DNA from: Datisca glomerata
Taxonomy: Eukaryota > Streptophyta > Magnoliopsida > Cucurbitales > Datiscaceae
Reading direction: 5' to 3'
NCBI GenBank assembly: GCA_003255025.1
Contig: QANY01005064.1
Location: 496,001-560,000 of the forward strand
Length of the DNA stretch: 64,000 nt
This document shows, piece by piece, positions 22,080-34,179 of the stretch. Made by a program: the position numbers and the translations under genes. A model generated the notes under the pieces. The model was not told the DNA's origin. It saw nothing but the letters and a program-made list of their open reading frames with translations, and ran no database searches. How positions within the stretch are numbered: position 1 is the stretch's first letter; the number at the start of each line of letters is the position of its first letter.

Positions 22080-22917
22080 GACGTCAGCATTATCAAAGAA
22101 GTAAACTATCAACAATGGCTATTAAACATAATAATGGCCATGAGGAAGAATGAGAGATTGATAATTTGCGTAGACTTCACTGATTTAAAAAAGGCAGGCC
22201 CAAAAGATGATTACCCGTTATCGCTAAGTGATTAGATGGTTGACGTGACTTCAAACCACAGACTCTGAGCTTCATGGATGCATATTCAGGATATAACTAG
22301 GTGAAAATGTTCAATCTGATAAAAAAATCTTCTTTTATAATTGATCTAAGGATATTTTGCTATATTGTAATGTCATTTGATTTGAAAGGGTGGAGGCAAC
22401 ATATCAAAGATTAGTCAACAAAATCTTCGTGAAACAAATTCAACGAATAATGGAACTGTATGTGGATGACATGTTGGTAAAAGCTGAACGGTGAACATAT
22501 CATAACCGCAACTTAAATGAGGTCTTTCTAGCCTTAAGAGTAAGTAAAATTAAGATCAACCCTAAAAAGTGTACTTTTGGAGTATCAACGGAAAAATTCT
22601 TGAGGCATTTGGTCACTCAAAGAGGAATCGAAGTCAATTCGAATCAAGTTAAGGCAATAATAAAGATAAAGTCACCAAGGAACACAAAGGAAATCCATAG
22701 CTTAACCAAAAAGTTGGCAGCACAAAACAGAAGATCAACAGACAAACGCAAGCCATTTTTCATAAAATTAAGGAAGAATTTTATGCATCAAGGGGACGAT
22801 GAATGTGACGAAGCGTTGCAAAAGATAAAAGAACACTTAGCATCTCCACCGTTATTCTTAAAGTCGTTACCAGATAAGAGCTACTACTCTACCTTACAGT
22901 TTCAGAAACACCAATGA
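22080..22917 (+). pseudogene. Reverse transcriptase/RNase H relic of Tat-like element
   Basis: The frame 22023-22235 gives the RT entry (ERLIICVDFTDLKKAGPKDD). Around 22460 the catalytic box YVDDMLVKA is intact. The frame 22600-22917 carries the connection and start of RNase H. The frames are broken by stops (for example near 22494) and shifts. RT and RNase H would copy element RNA to DNA. Confidence 0.7.
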
Positions 22918-23189
22918 GCTCCACATTATTCAGATCTGACAAAAGCCAACAGAGACTGGTATACTTCATAAGTAAAAGCCTTGTAACTATGGAAACAAGA
23001 CAAAATAAGATAAAAAAGCTTTTACTTGCACGAGTTGATGTAGTAAGAAAGTTAAGGCCATACTTTTGGGGACACAATCAATGTCCTAACAAAGTTTATT
23101 ACATTCGCTAAAGATGTTTGGAAGGCTCGCCAAATAGGTAGTCGAGCTAGGAGAATATGATATGTTATACACTGAGAAATTCTGTTAAG

Positions 23190-23395
23190 AAGTAAGTACT
23201 AGCAGACTTTATTGTTGAATTCATTCATGAAGCTGACCACCATGACCCAGCCGTGATGAAGTCTGAAGAAGGACTATGGACTCTTTATGTAGATGGAGCC
23301 TCTAATCACTAGAGGGTAGGAGCAGGAGTTATCATACATACCCCACAAGGTGAGATACTGGAACAAGCATTATCCTTTGGCTTCAAATGATAAGA
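23190..23395 (+). pseudogene. Archaeal-type RNase H start, truncated
   Basis: The plus strand reads LADFIVEF, a spacer, then LYVDGASN, a stop, then GAGVIIHTPQGE, the start of the archaeal-type second RNase H of Tat elements. The homology stops at about 23390, where unrelated DNA begins, so integrase is missing. Confidence 0.68.
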
Positions 23396-25149
23396 AATTA
23401 TAATTGCTACACTAGATCCATAATTATCTCTAGTCTATAAAATTATAATGGTTTTATAAACAAAGAGCAAATTCAATCATCACTTCTTAGTCTCATAATT
23501 AAATCCAAAATTATGTAATAGTTGACCAAACGATCACAAACATTAAGAACAGATTATAGCACTCAATAATATTGAATAAACATCAATTGAATTGAAAATC
23601 AAAATTTATGAATAATCATGATTCGGCTACATCGTAGCCCTAGGTATGAAATTTAGAACATACTAGAATAAGAAAACATCCTAATAATATTCATGAACAT
23701 AGAGGAAAAGAGAAGAAAAAACTATATTTACGGATGAATTGAAGTTGAGATCTGTCTCCCGATTATATTTGTCTTTGTTTCCTCTCCCAAAAGCTTTCTT
23801 CTTTGCCTCCCACGTCCAAAAAGTCCCCAAAAAAGACCTAAATTATTCTATACACTAGGGTTCGATAAGAAAATTGGAAAAAATGTGGAAAATGTTATCG
23901 CGCTAGCATCGCGGCGTTGGCTTACTGCCTAGCTGCCCAGTGCTGGGGCGCTGACAGCTGGCAGCTGCTTGCACCCTGAGTCGTGACATCCTGTCATGAC
24001 ATTGGTCCTTCTCCCCAGGTCCATCCTTTTCTCAATTTCTCTGCATTTTTTTCTTTCAAGTCTTTTAAAATCAACGCAAATGCACAAGAATATTTCACCT
24101 ACAAAAAGAAAAATAAACAAAAATAAATCAAACAATAACTTTAAAAGAACCAACAAAATTAAAGTTAAGATTAACTAAAATATGAATGTGAAACACACTC
24201 ATCACAAATTTTTTATGGTTATCGATCAAATTTTTGTTGATTTGTCGATGATGATTACTTGTCGTTCATTTTCTGTTATGTCTTTTCGTTCCTTTCACTA
24301 CGGACTTATTGTTAGAGTTTTTTTCTTTTCTTCATTTTTCATTTTTCTTCTCTCGTAAGTTAAGATCCTGTGACAAGAATGTTATACAAAAACAATAATA
24401 TAATAATTTATTAAAATGAGTAAGGAGCTTGTGTACCATTTCATAATTGAATCGCGAGAGTTTGAGTTTGATGTTCTGAATTTGTTGGTAGAGTTTCTTC
24501 TGGTAATTAGTTAACTAAGTAGTCCAAAATAAAAAAAGAAATATTTATGTCCTAAACAAAAAAAAATTATTTTGAAAGTTTAATTGATTTTTCTTTAATG
24601 ACACTTGTTTGAATTAGTTATCATTCATGATCATTCCTTTCCCATTTGATTAGAAATGAGGGAAGAAATGAAAAATGATAATTAGTAGACTATGTAGTAG
24701 AAAATAATATGTACATGCCAATTACGTATGAAAATAAGCATTTTTCATATATTAATTTATTTCAACATAATATATTTATTATTAATTTATTTATGAAATA
24801 ATTATTTTTATATATAATTAAAAACTAAATAAATAAAACAAATGGTGAATCACCCTCTGTTACTTAAAANTTTTTACTCGTTTCAAATATTGTTTCCTTA
24901 TTTTCACCCTACGTATTCTTTTTAAATTTATCATATATTTTTATCAACTCTAACTTGTCTTTCCATTATTCTTTCTTTTTTTATAGTTGTTATATCTTCT
25001 TATTTGTTTATGTATTATTGTCATATCATCATGATTATAATATGATTATTATTTCATTCTTTTATCATCAGAATTAGCGTTCATAAATTAAAACCATAAC
25101 AATTAGATTTAAATTTTGTTAATTTTATCATTTACTTTTCACTAAAAAA
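23396..25149. other. Unclassified repeat-like DNA, no gene
   Basis: 23400-24210 looks like part of a dispersed repeat or LTR (a small hairpin GGCTACATCGTAGCC near 23624, a GC-rich stretch at 23900-24000), but I cannot assign it. 24210-25149 is very AT-rich with no frame. A single N at 24870 marks an unresolved base. Confidence 0.4.
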
Positions 25150-25599
25150 AATTGATGACGGACTTTAGAATTTTTGGGATACCGAAAGTAACTCTAGTAA
25201 TTCTTTGATTTTAAAAAATATGTAAGAAAATAAAAATTAATTTTTCAATGGTCTTTGTACCACCAATTAAATGTCATCTATTTTATTCATTTTTATGATG
25301 TAAAATGTACCGAATGGGACATTCAAAAATAAATTTCTTTTATTTTATTTTAAAATATAATTACGATAGCATTTGATTAATTTTGGGTAACCATTTTAAC
25401 AATGGGTGTTGTGGGGTACTAATACCTTCTCCCACACACGACTGACACCCGAACCAAATTGAGTTTTCGTAGACCAAAATTTTTATTTTAAAATTGGGTG
25501 ACCAAACACACCCTAAAATGATTAGTGGAGATTCTAAATTTATTTTCTTCAAAACTGATTTTTTCAATCGTCGATCCGCGTCGCAAGCACGTTGCGACA
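25150..25599 (+). repeat. Truncated 5' LTR of copy 2
   Basis: Aligns with the PBS-proximal 500 bp of the LTR of copy 1 (shared AATGGGTGTTGTGGGGT and TTGGGTGACCAA). It ends GCGACA three bases before the primer site. The upstream part of the LTR is absent or too diverged to see. Confidence 0.8.
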
Positions 25600-25602
25600 G
25601 CT

Positions 25603-25620
25603 TGGCGACTCCGCTAGGGA
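25603..25620 (+). promoter_or_regulatory. Primer-binding site, Tat/Ogre copy 2
   Basis: TGGCGACTCCGCTAGGGA, three bases after the LTR end. Begins with TGG as expected opposite a tRNA CCA end; probably tRNA-Arg by recollection of Ogre elements. Confidence 0.75.
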
Positions 25621-26250
25621 CGCAATTGGTCTAATCATTTTTAGATCGATAGAGAGTCAAGCCCAAATTTTATCATATACTATCCTTTTGTGTGGTTCTT
25701 TTTTTGTTTATTCGATTCATTATTTTTTTCTTATTCATGCTTATAGTTGTATATAGTTCATTTTTTCCAAAGTATATTTTTGTACATAATTTCTAATTTC
25801 ACACAAGCCCTATACCCGGGCTTTCCATTTAGTATTAGCAAGAATGAGTAGTGGAATGCCTTTGCGGAGTAGTGGCGACTCCGCTAGTGGAATGCCTTTG
25901 TGCAGACTCATGAAAGTTCTCACTCAGGCTGACTCTTTCAGGATACCGTTTGGAGGCCCATGGTACTTCATTTGGATAACAGTGTGGACAATCTGAGAGT
26001 CTATTAAAATATTTGAAAGACCAACCACACATGCATTTGGTTTTTAGAGCCCATCTCATGGCCAATGTTTGATAAAAATAGAGATTTGGCTTAAATATGG
26101 TATCATGATTAACTTTTCCTTACACTACTTAAATGTTTCTTTTCTTCTCCATTGTTTCACTTCTGACTTCGTCTTTCTTTGTGGCATACATGCATCATGC
26201 TGTGTAATAGGAATTGTAAAAAATTATTCAATTCATTCATATTTTAGACC

Positions 26251-27860
26251 ATGATTTCCACTCTGAGTGTGATAGAAGATCAAGGTACTATAGCCCAATG
26301 GTCAAAGGAAACGTGAAAATGAAAAGGGGATTGTCTGAAAAAGGAGGATGTCGTTCTTCTACCAGCAATCACTAAGATAGAGTTCTCACACGCTAACTTG
26401 GAGAGGTTGAAGAAGATATGGGAGGATTTTTCACCAGAGTAGAAATATTTATTTGTCGGCAAATATGGTCACATTGCTTATCTTCTGTATAGTGCAGTCA
26501 ACGCTCCCATTCTTGAGACTTTAATGCATTTTTTGGACCCTCTGTACAAATGTTTCACCTTTGGAACAATTGATCTTATTTTTACAATTGAAGAATATCA
26601 AACCCTACTCAATGTCCCGCTGTAAAACACAGATAAATGCTATAATTATGACAAAAAGCTCACATTGAAGAGAGCTTTATCCAAGATCTTGGGTACTGTC
26701 CATGCATCTGAGATTGAGAAAATGCTGAAAGTTAAAGGAGGAATGAATGTGTGTCGTTGGATTACCTCCTAGACCTCACCCAAAATGTCTTGAAGGAAGA
26801 TAAAGGTATGGTTGTTTATGCACTATGTATTTAATGGCACCGTATTATTTCTAGAGATTCAAGATTATGTGGATGATAAAGTGATAAAAATGTTCCTTCA
26901 AGTTGAACATGGTGCTATCTTGGTTATCTCAATTCTCATTGAGACTTTTCGTTCCTTAAATCAAATACGAGTGTTTAGAAAATGGAAGTTCATCGGCTCT
27001 CTGTGTATTTGGATTCTTAGCCATCTTAGGTGTCCACCAGATTTAAAATGTCTTCAAGTTAAGTTTTCAAATCTATGGATGAAGACAAGAATCCCCATTA
27101 CAGAATTTGGAATGGCCAAATGGAATCTGCAGTTTTCCATAAAAAGGGTGTGACTCCCACACCTATCAAAGCTGAAAGATGAGAATGTTATCTAAAAATC
27201 CCACTGGATGCCATTGACATTAATGACCGAGAATATCTGAAGCGAAAAACTCAGAGTTGGAAACTAACACTCGCCAACTGAACAATAAAATTAGAAAGAT
27301 GGCAGAAGACAATGATAATTTACGAGGGGTAATCTACAAAGACGAGGAAAAATTAGCGTTGTACAAGAGCTTTTAGAAGAGGTGAAGGGGACTGTCGATA
27401 TTAAGAATCCGTACATCATTGAGTTAGAAGAACAATATAACTTATTACAATGAATCGCTGATAATTTACAAGTTGATTTAGAGAATCAAAAAGTTAGGAA
27501 GACCGAGTCACCAAATGATAGTGGAGAACTATTGAAAGTCATTGCAAGCATTGAGCACCAAGTTAGAGTGTAGAATGTGGCAGAGAAATTGGCAAGAAAC
27601 AATTATGCTAATGTCGACACACTAAGATATGATTACAATTTCTGTAACAAGAGCACGACTTGATTCAAAAATGATCCGGGCAGGCTGTGGAGTGGCTTAA
27701 AGGCGTGGCTATGAGAGGGAGAAATTTGGCGGAACAAGCATCATATTTGAAAAAAAAAAGTGTTTTTCCCATCCATCCTAATGTGGAGAACTTGTCTAAG
27801 TTTTTGAAAGAAATCAATAAAGATTTGGGTCATTTTGGTTGTTTTGGTTGTTTTGTATAA
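26251..27860 (+). pseudogene. ORF1 relic of Tat/Ogre copy 2
   Basis: This is the decayed counterpart of the intact 711-aa ORF1. It starts with ATG at 26251 (MISTLSVIEDQ) and ends with TAA at 27858-27860. In-frame stops are frequent (for example near 26316 and 26442), and frameshifts separate the parts, such as 26812-27153. The segment between about 27230 and 27245 marks a deletion of roughly 500 bp relative to the intact copy. That removes the end of the plant-mobile-like domain and the start of the coiled coil. Confidence 0.82.
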
Positions 27861-28132
27861 ACTCATACTACGGAGTAGTGTAATTGACTTCTACATACTC
27901 AAATGTAGTGGATGGCTATACTAATTGAATGAAATTGAGTACTTTTGAACTTTCAGTTTGCGCAGTATCATTTATCATGCATAAATTTACTTTCATCATC
28001 ATTATTATTTCTTCTTTTTCATTAGAAAAATCTACATTCTCATTGTTTTATCATTCTTTTTCTTAAGAAAACTTTTCAAAGATAGCCCGTCAACTATGAC
28101 ATACCTATCGAACACGAGCTCAAGTTAGGGTC

Positions 28133-30457
28133 ATGGACGAGAAAGAAAGAAAGCAATCATGAGAGGAACTGAAAGAAGAAATTAGGGAGCTAAAGGAGCA
28201 AATAGCCAGATTTCTGATACTCCTTGCAGCCAATAAGGGAAAAGCCTGTCTTGAAAATCCGCAAAGGGCTCAATCATCACAAAATCAACTGCCAAATGAT
28301 ACTCCACCTTACCCTCCTAGGTTCACTCTAACCTATCAATATCATCAGACTGATCGATTTCAGCATGCCTCACTACCAGTAAATATTTAGCATTATCCAT
28401 TTCCAAATATCCAGGAAACGATGTAGACAGGAAAAATTTGGTACAACTCATCCATAATGGCACCTAGTCACAACCAAGCTTTCACTCTACAATGTAGAGT
28501 GAACCAAAGATGAAGATGCTTGTTACCAAATCAAGCGAAGACCCGCTGTCGAAAGATAAGCTAGACTTTCTAGAGGAATGATTACGTGCCATTGAAGGGT
28601 CAGATGTATATGCTACCATTGATGCCATCAACCATGTTTGGTCCCAGATGTAACCATCCCGCACAAATTCAAACTACCTGATTTTGAAAACTATGATGGC
28701 AGTACATGATCGAGAAGTCATCTTATTATGTACTGCATAAAGATGGTTGCTTATGCAAATGATGATAAACTTTTAATTTATTTCTTTCAAGATAGCTTGA
28801 TTGGGGCTGCATCTCGATGGTATATCCAATTGGATAACCAACATATTTGGAGGTGGAAAAATTTAGATGATGTTTTCTTAAGACCATACAAGTATAACAT
28901 AGACATGGCTCTTGATCGTCTGGATAAATAAAGGGTGGAGAAAAATCCTACTTAAGGATTTAAATAATATGTGCAGAGGTGGAGGGAATTAGTTGCTCAG
29001 GTACACCCCCTGTCAGAAAAGGAGATGGTTACAATGTTTATTAACACCTTGAGATCTTCATTCTATGATAGGATGATTGGAAATGCTTCAAACAACTTCT
29101 CTGACATTATGGTGATTGGTGATAAGATTGAATATGGGGTAAAGAATGGAAGAATTATGGAAGTTGTATAAGATACATCATCCGTAAAAAAAGGGGCCGC
29201 CGTTGAAGTGAAAAGAAGGTGATGTACAGACGATCAATTTTGGGTACTCATCACAAGCTACGAACCCGAGGCCAGAATTTCCAACGTATAGTGAAGGGCC
29301 TAAATCTGTGACATCATATGTGGCAAATACCTTACAAATTATGTACAATTATTACTCTCAACAATCAACATTTCAAAACAACCTAAGACCCAGTTTCAGA
29401 CACTAACTCACCAGTAAAATGTTGGCCAGGCTGATTAGCCTTTAAGGGGAAATAGAAATAATCAACGTTTTGTCTAATACGATCCAATCCCCATGTTATA
29501 TACAAAACTCTACCGCAATTTATACAGAATAATCAATTGGTGACAATTCCTTATGAACCTCTCCAGCCATCATACCCAAGGTGGTATGATCTGACTGCTC
29601 ACTGTGATTATCATGTTGGGACAGTGGGACATTCGATTGAGAATTGCACAACATTAAAAGGTAGAGTACAGGTATTGATCAAGGCTGGATGGTTGAATTT
29701 CAAAAAGGCTAATGGGAACTAGATATCAATTCCAACCCTCTACCAAATCATGGGAATCCTGTCGTAAACGTAATTGAGGAATTTTGTTCATATGAAAAGA
29801 AGGATGTGACATATGTGAGCACGTCAATGGAAATACTTTTCCATCTTTTTTCTAAAGCGAGGTACATTTACCTAACATGCTCAGATGATGAAGGCCTTAT
29901 GCATGACTTTGATTGCTTGTTTTATGATAAGGTGACTGGGCATACAATTGAGGAGTGCGCTGATTTTAAAATTGAAGTGCAAAGGTTGTTGGATATAAAG
30001 ATACTTACAATAAGTCATAAAGGAGAAAGGGAATACCAAGAAGATGACTCTTTAGTCCTCATGATAACTAAAGAATCGTCTGAAGTAAATGTTAAAGTGT
30101 CATTCTATATCCCAAAACCTCTCACAATACATTATGAGGAAAAGTCAACTCGTACCACTACATCTTATGCTCTGACACCCATCACCATCCAAATCTCGAG
30201 AATTTGCTTACAAAGATTCAAGAGTAGTACCATTGAGGTACGGATATGAGGTTATTGCAAGTGATAACGACAAAATTCAAGCGCTAAATCCATCAAACCT
30301 CGATCTCTCCATAACTAATATTTCAGGAGTAGGTGGGATGACGAGGAATGGCAGATGCTACACGCCAAAAGTTTTGAAAATGGATAAAAGTGACAAGTTT
30401 GAAAGAGAAAGGAAAGGGAAAGCCAAAGAATGCGAGAATGGTAATGAGTTCAAATGA
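28133..30457 (+). pseudogene. gag: Gag relic of Tat/Ogre copy 2
   Basis: It starts at the ATG at 28133 (MDEKERKQS, then a stop) and keeps the core FQDSLIGAASRWYIQLDNQ near 28790 and FINTLRSSFYDRMIGNAS near 29040. Further on it has two zinc-knuckle-like motifs: one near 29605 with Cys/His spacing C-x2-H-x5-H-x4-C, and one near 29920 (GHTIEECADFK). Stops and shifts are frequent. It shows what the C-terminal part of the intact gag beyond the window edge should contain. Confidence 0.78.
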
Positions 30458-30460
30458 GAA

Positions 30461-31110
30461 ATGCGACCAAGTGATAGACCCAAACATAATGAAAGGAATG
30501 GAGAAGGAAAAACCAGTGTTGAAGAGGAAGTATGTGAATTTTTAAAGCTTATCGAGCAAAGTGAGTTTAAGGTTATAGATCAACTTAATCGCTTACCTGC
30601 TCACATATCCTTACTATCACTTTTTCTTTATTCTGAACCATATCACCAAGCATTAGTGAAGGTTTTGAATCAAGTGTATGTCTGTCATGACATTACGGTG
30701 GAGAACTTGAGTGGAACTGTGGGAAATATTACCGCACCAAATTTTATCACTTTCATAGATGACGAAATCCTTGTCGATGGTATTGGACACACTTAGAGCT
30801 CTACATATATCCGTGAAATGTAGGGATTATGTTGTTATGAAAGTATTGATTGATAATGGTACGTCTCTAAATGTAATGTCGAGATCCACACTAGCAAAGC
30901 TCCCTATGGATGCGGCACATATGCGACCGAGCATGATGATAATAGTAAGAGCATTCAATGGTACCCGAAAAGAAGTAGTCAGAGACATAGAGATACAAAT
31001 TCGAACCGGGCCATGCTTATTCAATATTATTTTTCAAGTGATGGACATAACTTCAGCATACAGTTTTCTTTTGGGGCAGTATCGTCTTCCTTACTTTAGA
31101 AGCTGAAATT
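30461..31110 (+). pseudogene. Aspartic protease relic and upstream linker of copy 2
   Basis: The frame 30461-30796 encodes the linker ahead of protease (QLNRLPAHISLLSLFLYSEP). The overlapping frame 30759-31106 contains VLIDNGTSLNVMSRS, with Asp-Asn-Gly at the active site. Asp-Asn-Gly in place of the usual Asp-Thr/Ser-Gly is, from memory, common in Tat elements. One frameshift separates the two halves. The enzyme would cut the Gag-Pol precursor. Confidence 0.75.
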
Positions 31111-31175
31111 TATAATGGATCATAAACTCATTTATATATGAGGAAGAAGATTTACTGGTATCCAGGCCGGCCACC

Positions 31176-31370
31176 ATGTCATATATTAAGGCGGCAGAAG
31201 CATTACAGTGCTCATTTCGATCGTTTGAGATTGTAAACACCACATTTGTTGCCAGTGGGAAACTCGCTCCAGCGCCAAGCCTATCAAAAGTATCTCAGAT
31301 GGTGGAAAAGTTGATGATAAAATGGGGATACAAGCCAGGCAAAGAACTCGGGGTGAGCATCAAGGCATAA
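31176..31370 (+). pseudogene. G-patch-like segment between protease and RT
   Basis: A short frame contains KWGYKPGKELG, close to the Gly-x-Gly pattern of G-patch domains, which bind RNA helicases or nucleic acid. It lies downstream of protease in the same place as the G-patch reported for some retroviruses and plant Tat elements. The following sequence is broken by stops. Confidence 0.5.
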
Positions 31371-32269
31371 ATAAATTAATCGATTGGGACAAGAATGAGT
31401 AAAGGTTTAGGCTTGGATATAGACCGACCAAGGTTGATAGAGGAAAGTGGAAGCTCAAAAGAAAGAAAAGAGGATTGTTAGACTCAAAAATATGAAATTC
31501 GATATGGAAATGGCAATCATATCCCATATTTCTGAATCCTTGAGAAGTTAGGGGATTTCATTCGAAGAACCGGTTACAGTAGAGCAGTACGACCTTGAAG
31601 ATGATATCGCCTAGTTTTCAATATCTGCAATCTTAGGAAAATCATCAAGTGCAAGTATAGAGGACTTGGTTTCTCGATACGATTCAGATCATGAGTTTAA
31701 CAATTGGAATGTCACCAAGCTATTAGCGCTTCTTTAGGAATTTTCAAAAGTAATGTGTTAATGCCAAAATTCTAATGATTATCCCCAATGTCTTAGCAAT
31801 TTTGTTGTTATGAGCCTACATTTTCGTCCGTTTCGTGTCATCTCTTTGAATAAAAGTCTAAAAACTTGTTTCGTTTCCTTTTGTTAATGATAAATACAAT
31901 TTCAGTTCTTTTTGTTCTATGTCTACTTTTTTTCATTTCTGAAATGATGTTCATACTCATGCATTGTTTAGTTTCTTTTCTCGGCTTCCTTTCATCTAAT
32001 AATCTGATTCAGGTTTGAGAACGATGATTTTGAAAATAAAAGCATAAGAAATAACTTCGACAATATCATTCTTAGCGTAGAGTCAGATGAAAGTGACATG
32101 GATCATTTCGAACCATCTCCGAAAAAGTGAAAAATGGTAGAAGAGGATGATAAAATTACTCAACCTTATCAAGAGTTAACGAAGGTGAGAAATTTGGGAT
32201 TGGATGGAGAGACAAAAGAAATCCAAATCGATACTTCTATGACAAGCGAAAGCCACTGACAATTAATTG
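31371..32269 (+). other. Pol N-terminal spacer of copy 2
   Basis: About 900 bp with only short frames. An acidic stretch (about 32050-32170) and GLDGETKEIQI-like sequence precede RT. Part of the element with no domain I can name. 31740-31990 is T-rich and non-coding, possibly the spliced intron-like region of Ogre elements; this is a guess. Confidence 0.4.
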
Positions 32270-33090
32270 ACTTACTCAAGGAGTATATCGACGTCATTGC
32301 ATGGTCTTACCAAGATATGCCAGGTCTAGACAATGATATCCTGGTTCATTTTGCTGCTTATTCCTGAAAGTAAACCAGTGCGACAAAATTTACGAAAAAT
32401 GAAACCAAACATGCTAGTACAGATCAAAGAAAAGTTAAAAAGCTAGTAGATGCAGGTTTTCTAGAAGTAGCAAATTACCTTGAATGAGTTGCTAACATAG
32501 TCCTAGTATCGAAGAAAAATGAGAAAGTAAGGATGTGCGTCAATTAAAGAGACTTAAATCGTACTAGCCCTAAGGATAATATTTCATTACCCCATATCGA
32601 TGTCATTGTAGATAGCATTGCAGTACATTCAACCTTCTTTTTCATGGATGATTTTTCAGGGTATAACCAAATCAAAATGACTTTTAAAGACTGTGAAAAG
32701 ACACTTTTACGACTTTGTGGGATACATTTTGTTATAGGTTATGCCATTTGGTCTAAAGAATCCAAGTGCGACTTATCAACGGGCAATGGTAACACTGTTT
32801 CATGATATGATGCATAAAGAAATCAAAGTGTACGTTGATAATATGATCACCAAATTTTGTCAAGAGGAAGATCACGCTGTCACTCTACAAAAACTATTTG
32901 AACGGTTGAGAAAGTTTCAGTTAAAGTTTAACTCGATAAAGTGTACATTCGTAGCATCTTTAGGGAAACTACTTGGTTTTGTCATGAGCAATGAAGGAAT
33001 AAAATTTGATCTTGACAAGATTCGAGCGATCATTGATATGCCACCACCTCAAACTCAAAAGGAAGTTAGAGGTTTTTTAGGGAGACTAGT
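32270..33090 (+). pseudogene. Reverse transcriptase relic of copy 2
   Basis: The frame 32741-33100 starts MPFGLKNPSATYQRAM. It has YVDN at 32831-32842, where the active site should have two Asp, and continues through the thumb. Upstream RT fragments lie at 32380-32700 in broken frames. The domain stops at an inverted-repeat lesion starting near 33087. Confidence 0.82.
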
Positions 33091-33142
33091 TGTGAGATGA
33101 ACTGGGCTATGTAATTTAATCTCTCCAAGAAACCTCTAACTT
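33061..33142. repeat. Short inverted repeat replacing the RT/RNase H junction
   Basis: The plus strand reads GAAGTTAGAGGTTTTTTAGG, and about 55 bp later its near reverse complement CCAAGAAACCTCTAACTTCC. The stretch 33087-33142 is coding sequence of the junction in reverse orientation: the minus strand encodes VRGFLERLNYIAQFISQL, which should continue the plus-strand frame. Confidence 0.8.
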
Positions 33143-33560
33143 CCATAAAAGTGATACAGAATGATGGAATGATGACTGCCAAAATAATTTTGAGAAGATC
33201 AAGCAATACTTGCAAAATCCTCCTATACATGTTCCTCCAACTCTTGGGCATCTACTCATTTTGTATCTTATAGTAACAGAAAAATCAATCGGTTGCGTAC
33301 TTGGTAAGCAAAAGGTTCACAAACTATGAGGCTAACTATTCAATGTTAGAGAAAATGTGTTATGCATTTGCCTGGGTTGATCATCGCCTTAGACAGTACA
33401 TGTTATACCACACCACTTGGTTAATTTCAAAGATGGACCCAATCAAGTATATCTTTGAAAAACCATCACTTTCTGGGAGGATTGCTAAATGAGAAATACT
33501 ACTCAAAGAATATGATATTATTTATGTCACGAGGAAGTCAATAAAAGGAAGTGTATTTGC
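33143..33560 (+). pseudogene. RNase H relic of copy 2
   Basis: The frame 33301-33492 contains the RNase H end pattern NYSMLEKMCYAFAWVDHRLR. A stop and shifts lie upstream. It is the usual Ty3/gypsy RNase H, separate from the archaeal-type one that follows. Confidence 0.7.
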
Positions 33561-33589
33561 TGATTATGTGGCATATAAACCAGTGTAAG

Positions 33590-34080
33590 ATTATGAGCCT
33601 ATGAAGTTTGATTTTTCTGACGAGAACGTATCAGTCATATTATAAAATGAAGGAGAATCTATGAATCCAGAATTGTGGATAATGTTATTTGATGGCGCAT
33701 CTAATGATGTAGGGTATGGAATTGGGGCCATCCTCATATCTCCTGAGGGAAAGTTTTTCCCATTCACAGAAAAATTATGCTTTGACTGTACAAACAATGT
33801 GGTAGAATATGAGGCATGTTCCATGGGAATTCAACCAGTTTGTGATATGAAGATAAGGAAGCTTCGAGTGTACGAAAATTTTTTATTGGTGATACGACAA
33901 TTAAACGGGGAATGGGAAACTAGATACTCCAAGTTGGTACCTTGTAACAAACATGTAACTAAGTTAAGCCGAACTTTTAAAGTGATCTCATTTGACCATA
34001 TACCCAGAGAGAATAATTAAATCGCAGATGCACTGGCAACTCTAGCATCCATGTTTACCACAGACTTTAAGGAAGAAGTT
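33590..34080 (+). pseudogene. Archaeal-type RNase H relic of copy 2
   Basis: The frame 33661-34020 begins LWIMLFDGASNDVGYGIGAI and continues with NNVVEYEACSMG, the conserved Asp and Glu positions of the archaeal-type RNase H. It is followed by a stop and then ADALATLASMF near 34025. A second RNase H of this type is a hallmark of Tat elements. Confidence 0.82.
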
Positions 34081-34179
34081 CAACCCCAAAAATTTGAGAA
34101 GTGAGATTTTCCTAGTCACTGTATGAGCATTGAAGAAGCGTTAGACACAAGACCATGGTATTATGACATCAACAATATA

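Larger units (their letters stand above)
19740..23395 (+). mobile_element. Decayed Ty3/gypsy element of Tat-like type (second family)
   Basis: On the plus strand: gag-like frames (19923-20760), a poorly preserved middle (20760-21880), RT (about 22080-22700) and an archaeal-type RNase H start (about 23190-23390). It then ends abruptly. The second RNase H places it in the Tat group, but its RT and gag differ clearly from the elements at 1-6087 and 25150-35400. No LTR is recognised at either end. Many stops and shifts. Confidence 0.72.

Noticed and set aside
21753..22115. Minus-strand frame of 120 codons with a membrane-like look
   Set aside because: It is antisense to the RT entry region of a Tat-like element; hydrophobic residues arise from the reverse of Lys/Glu-rich coding sequence.
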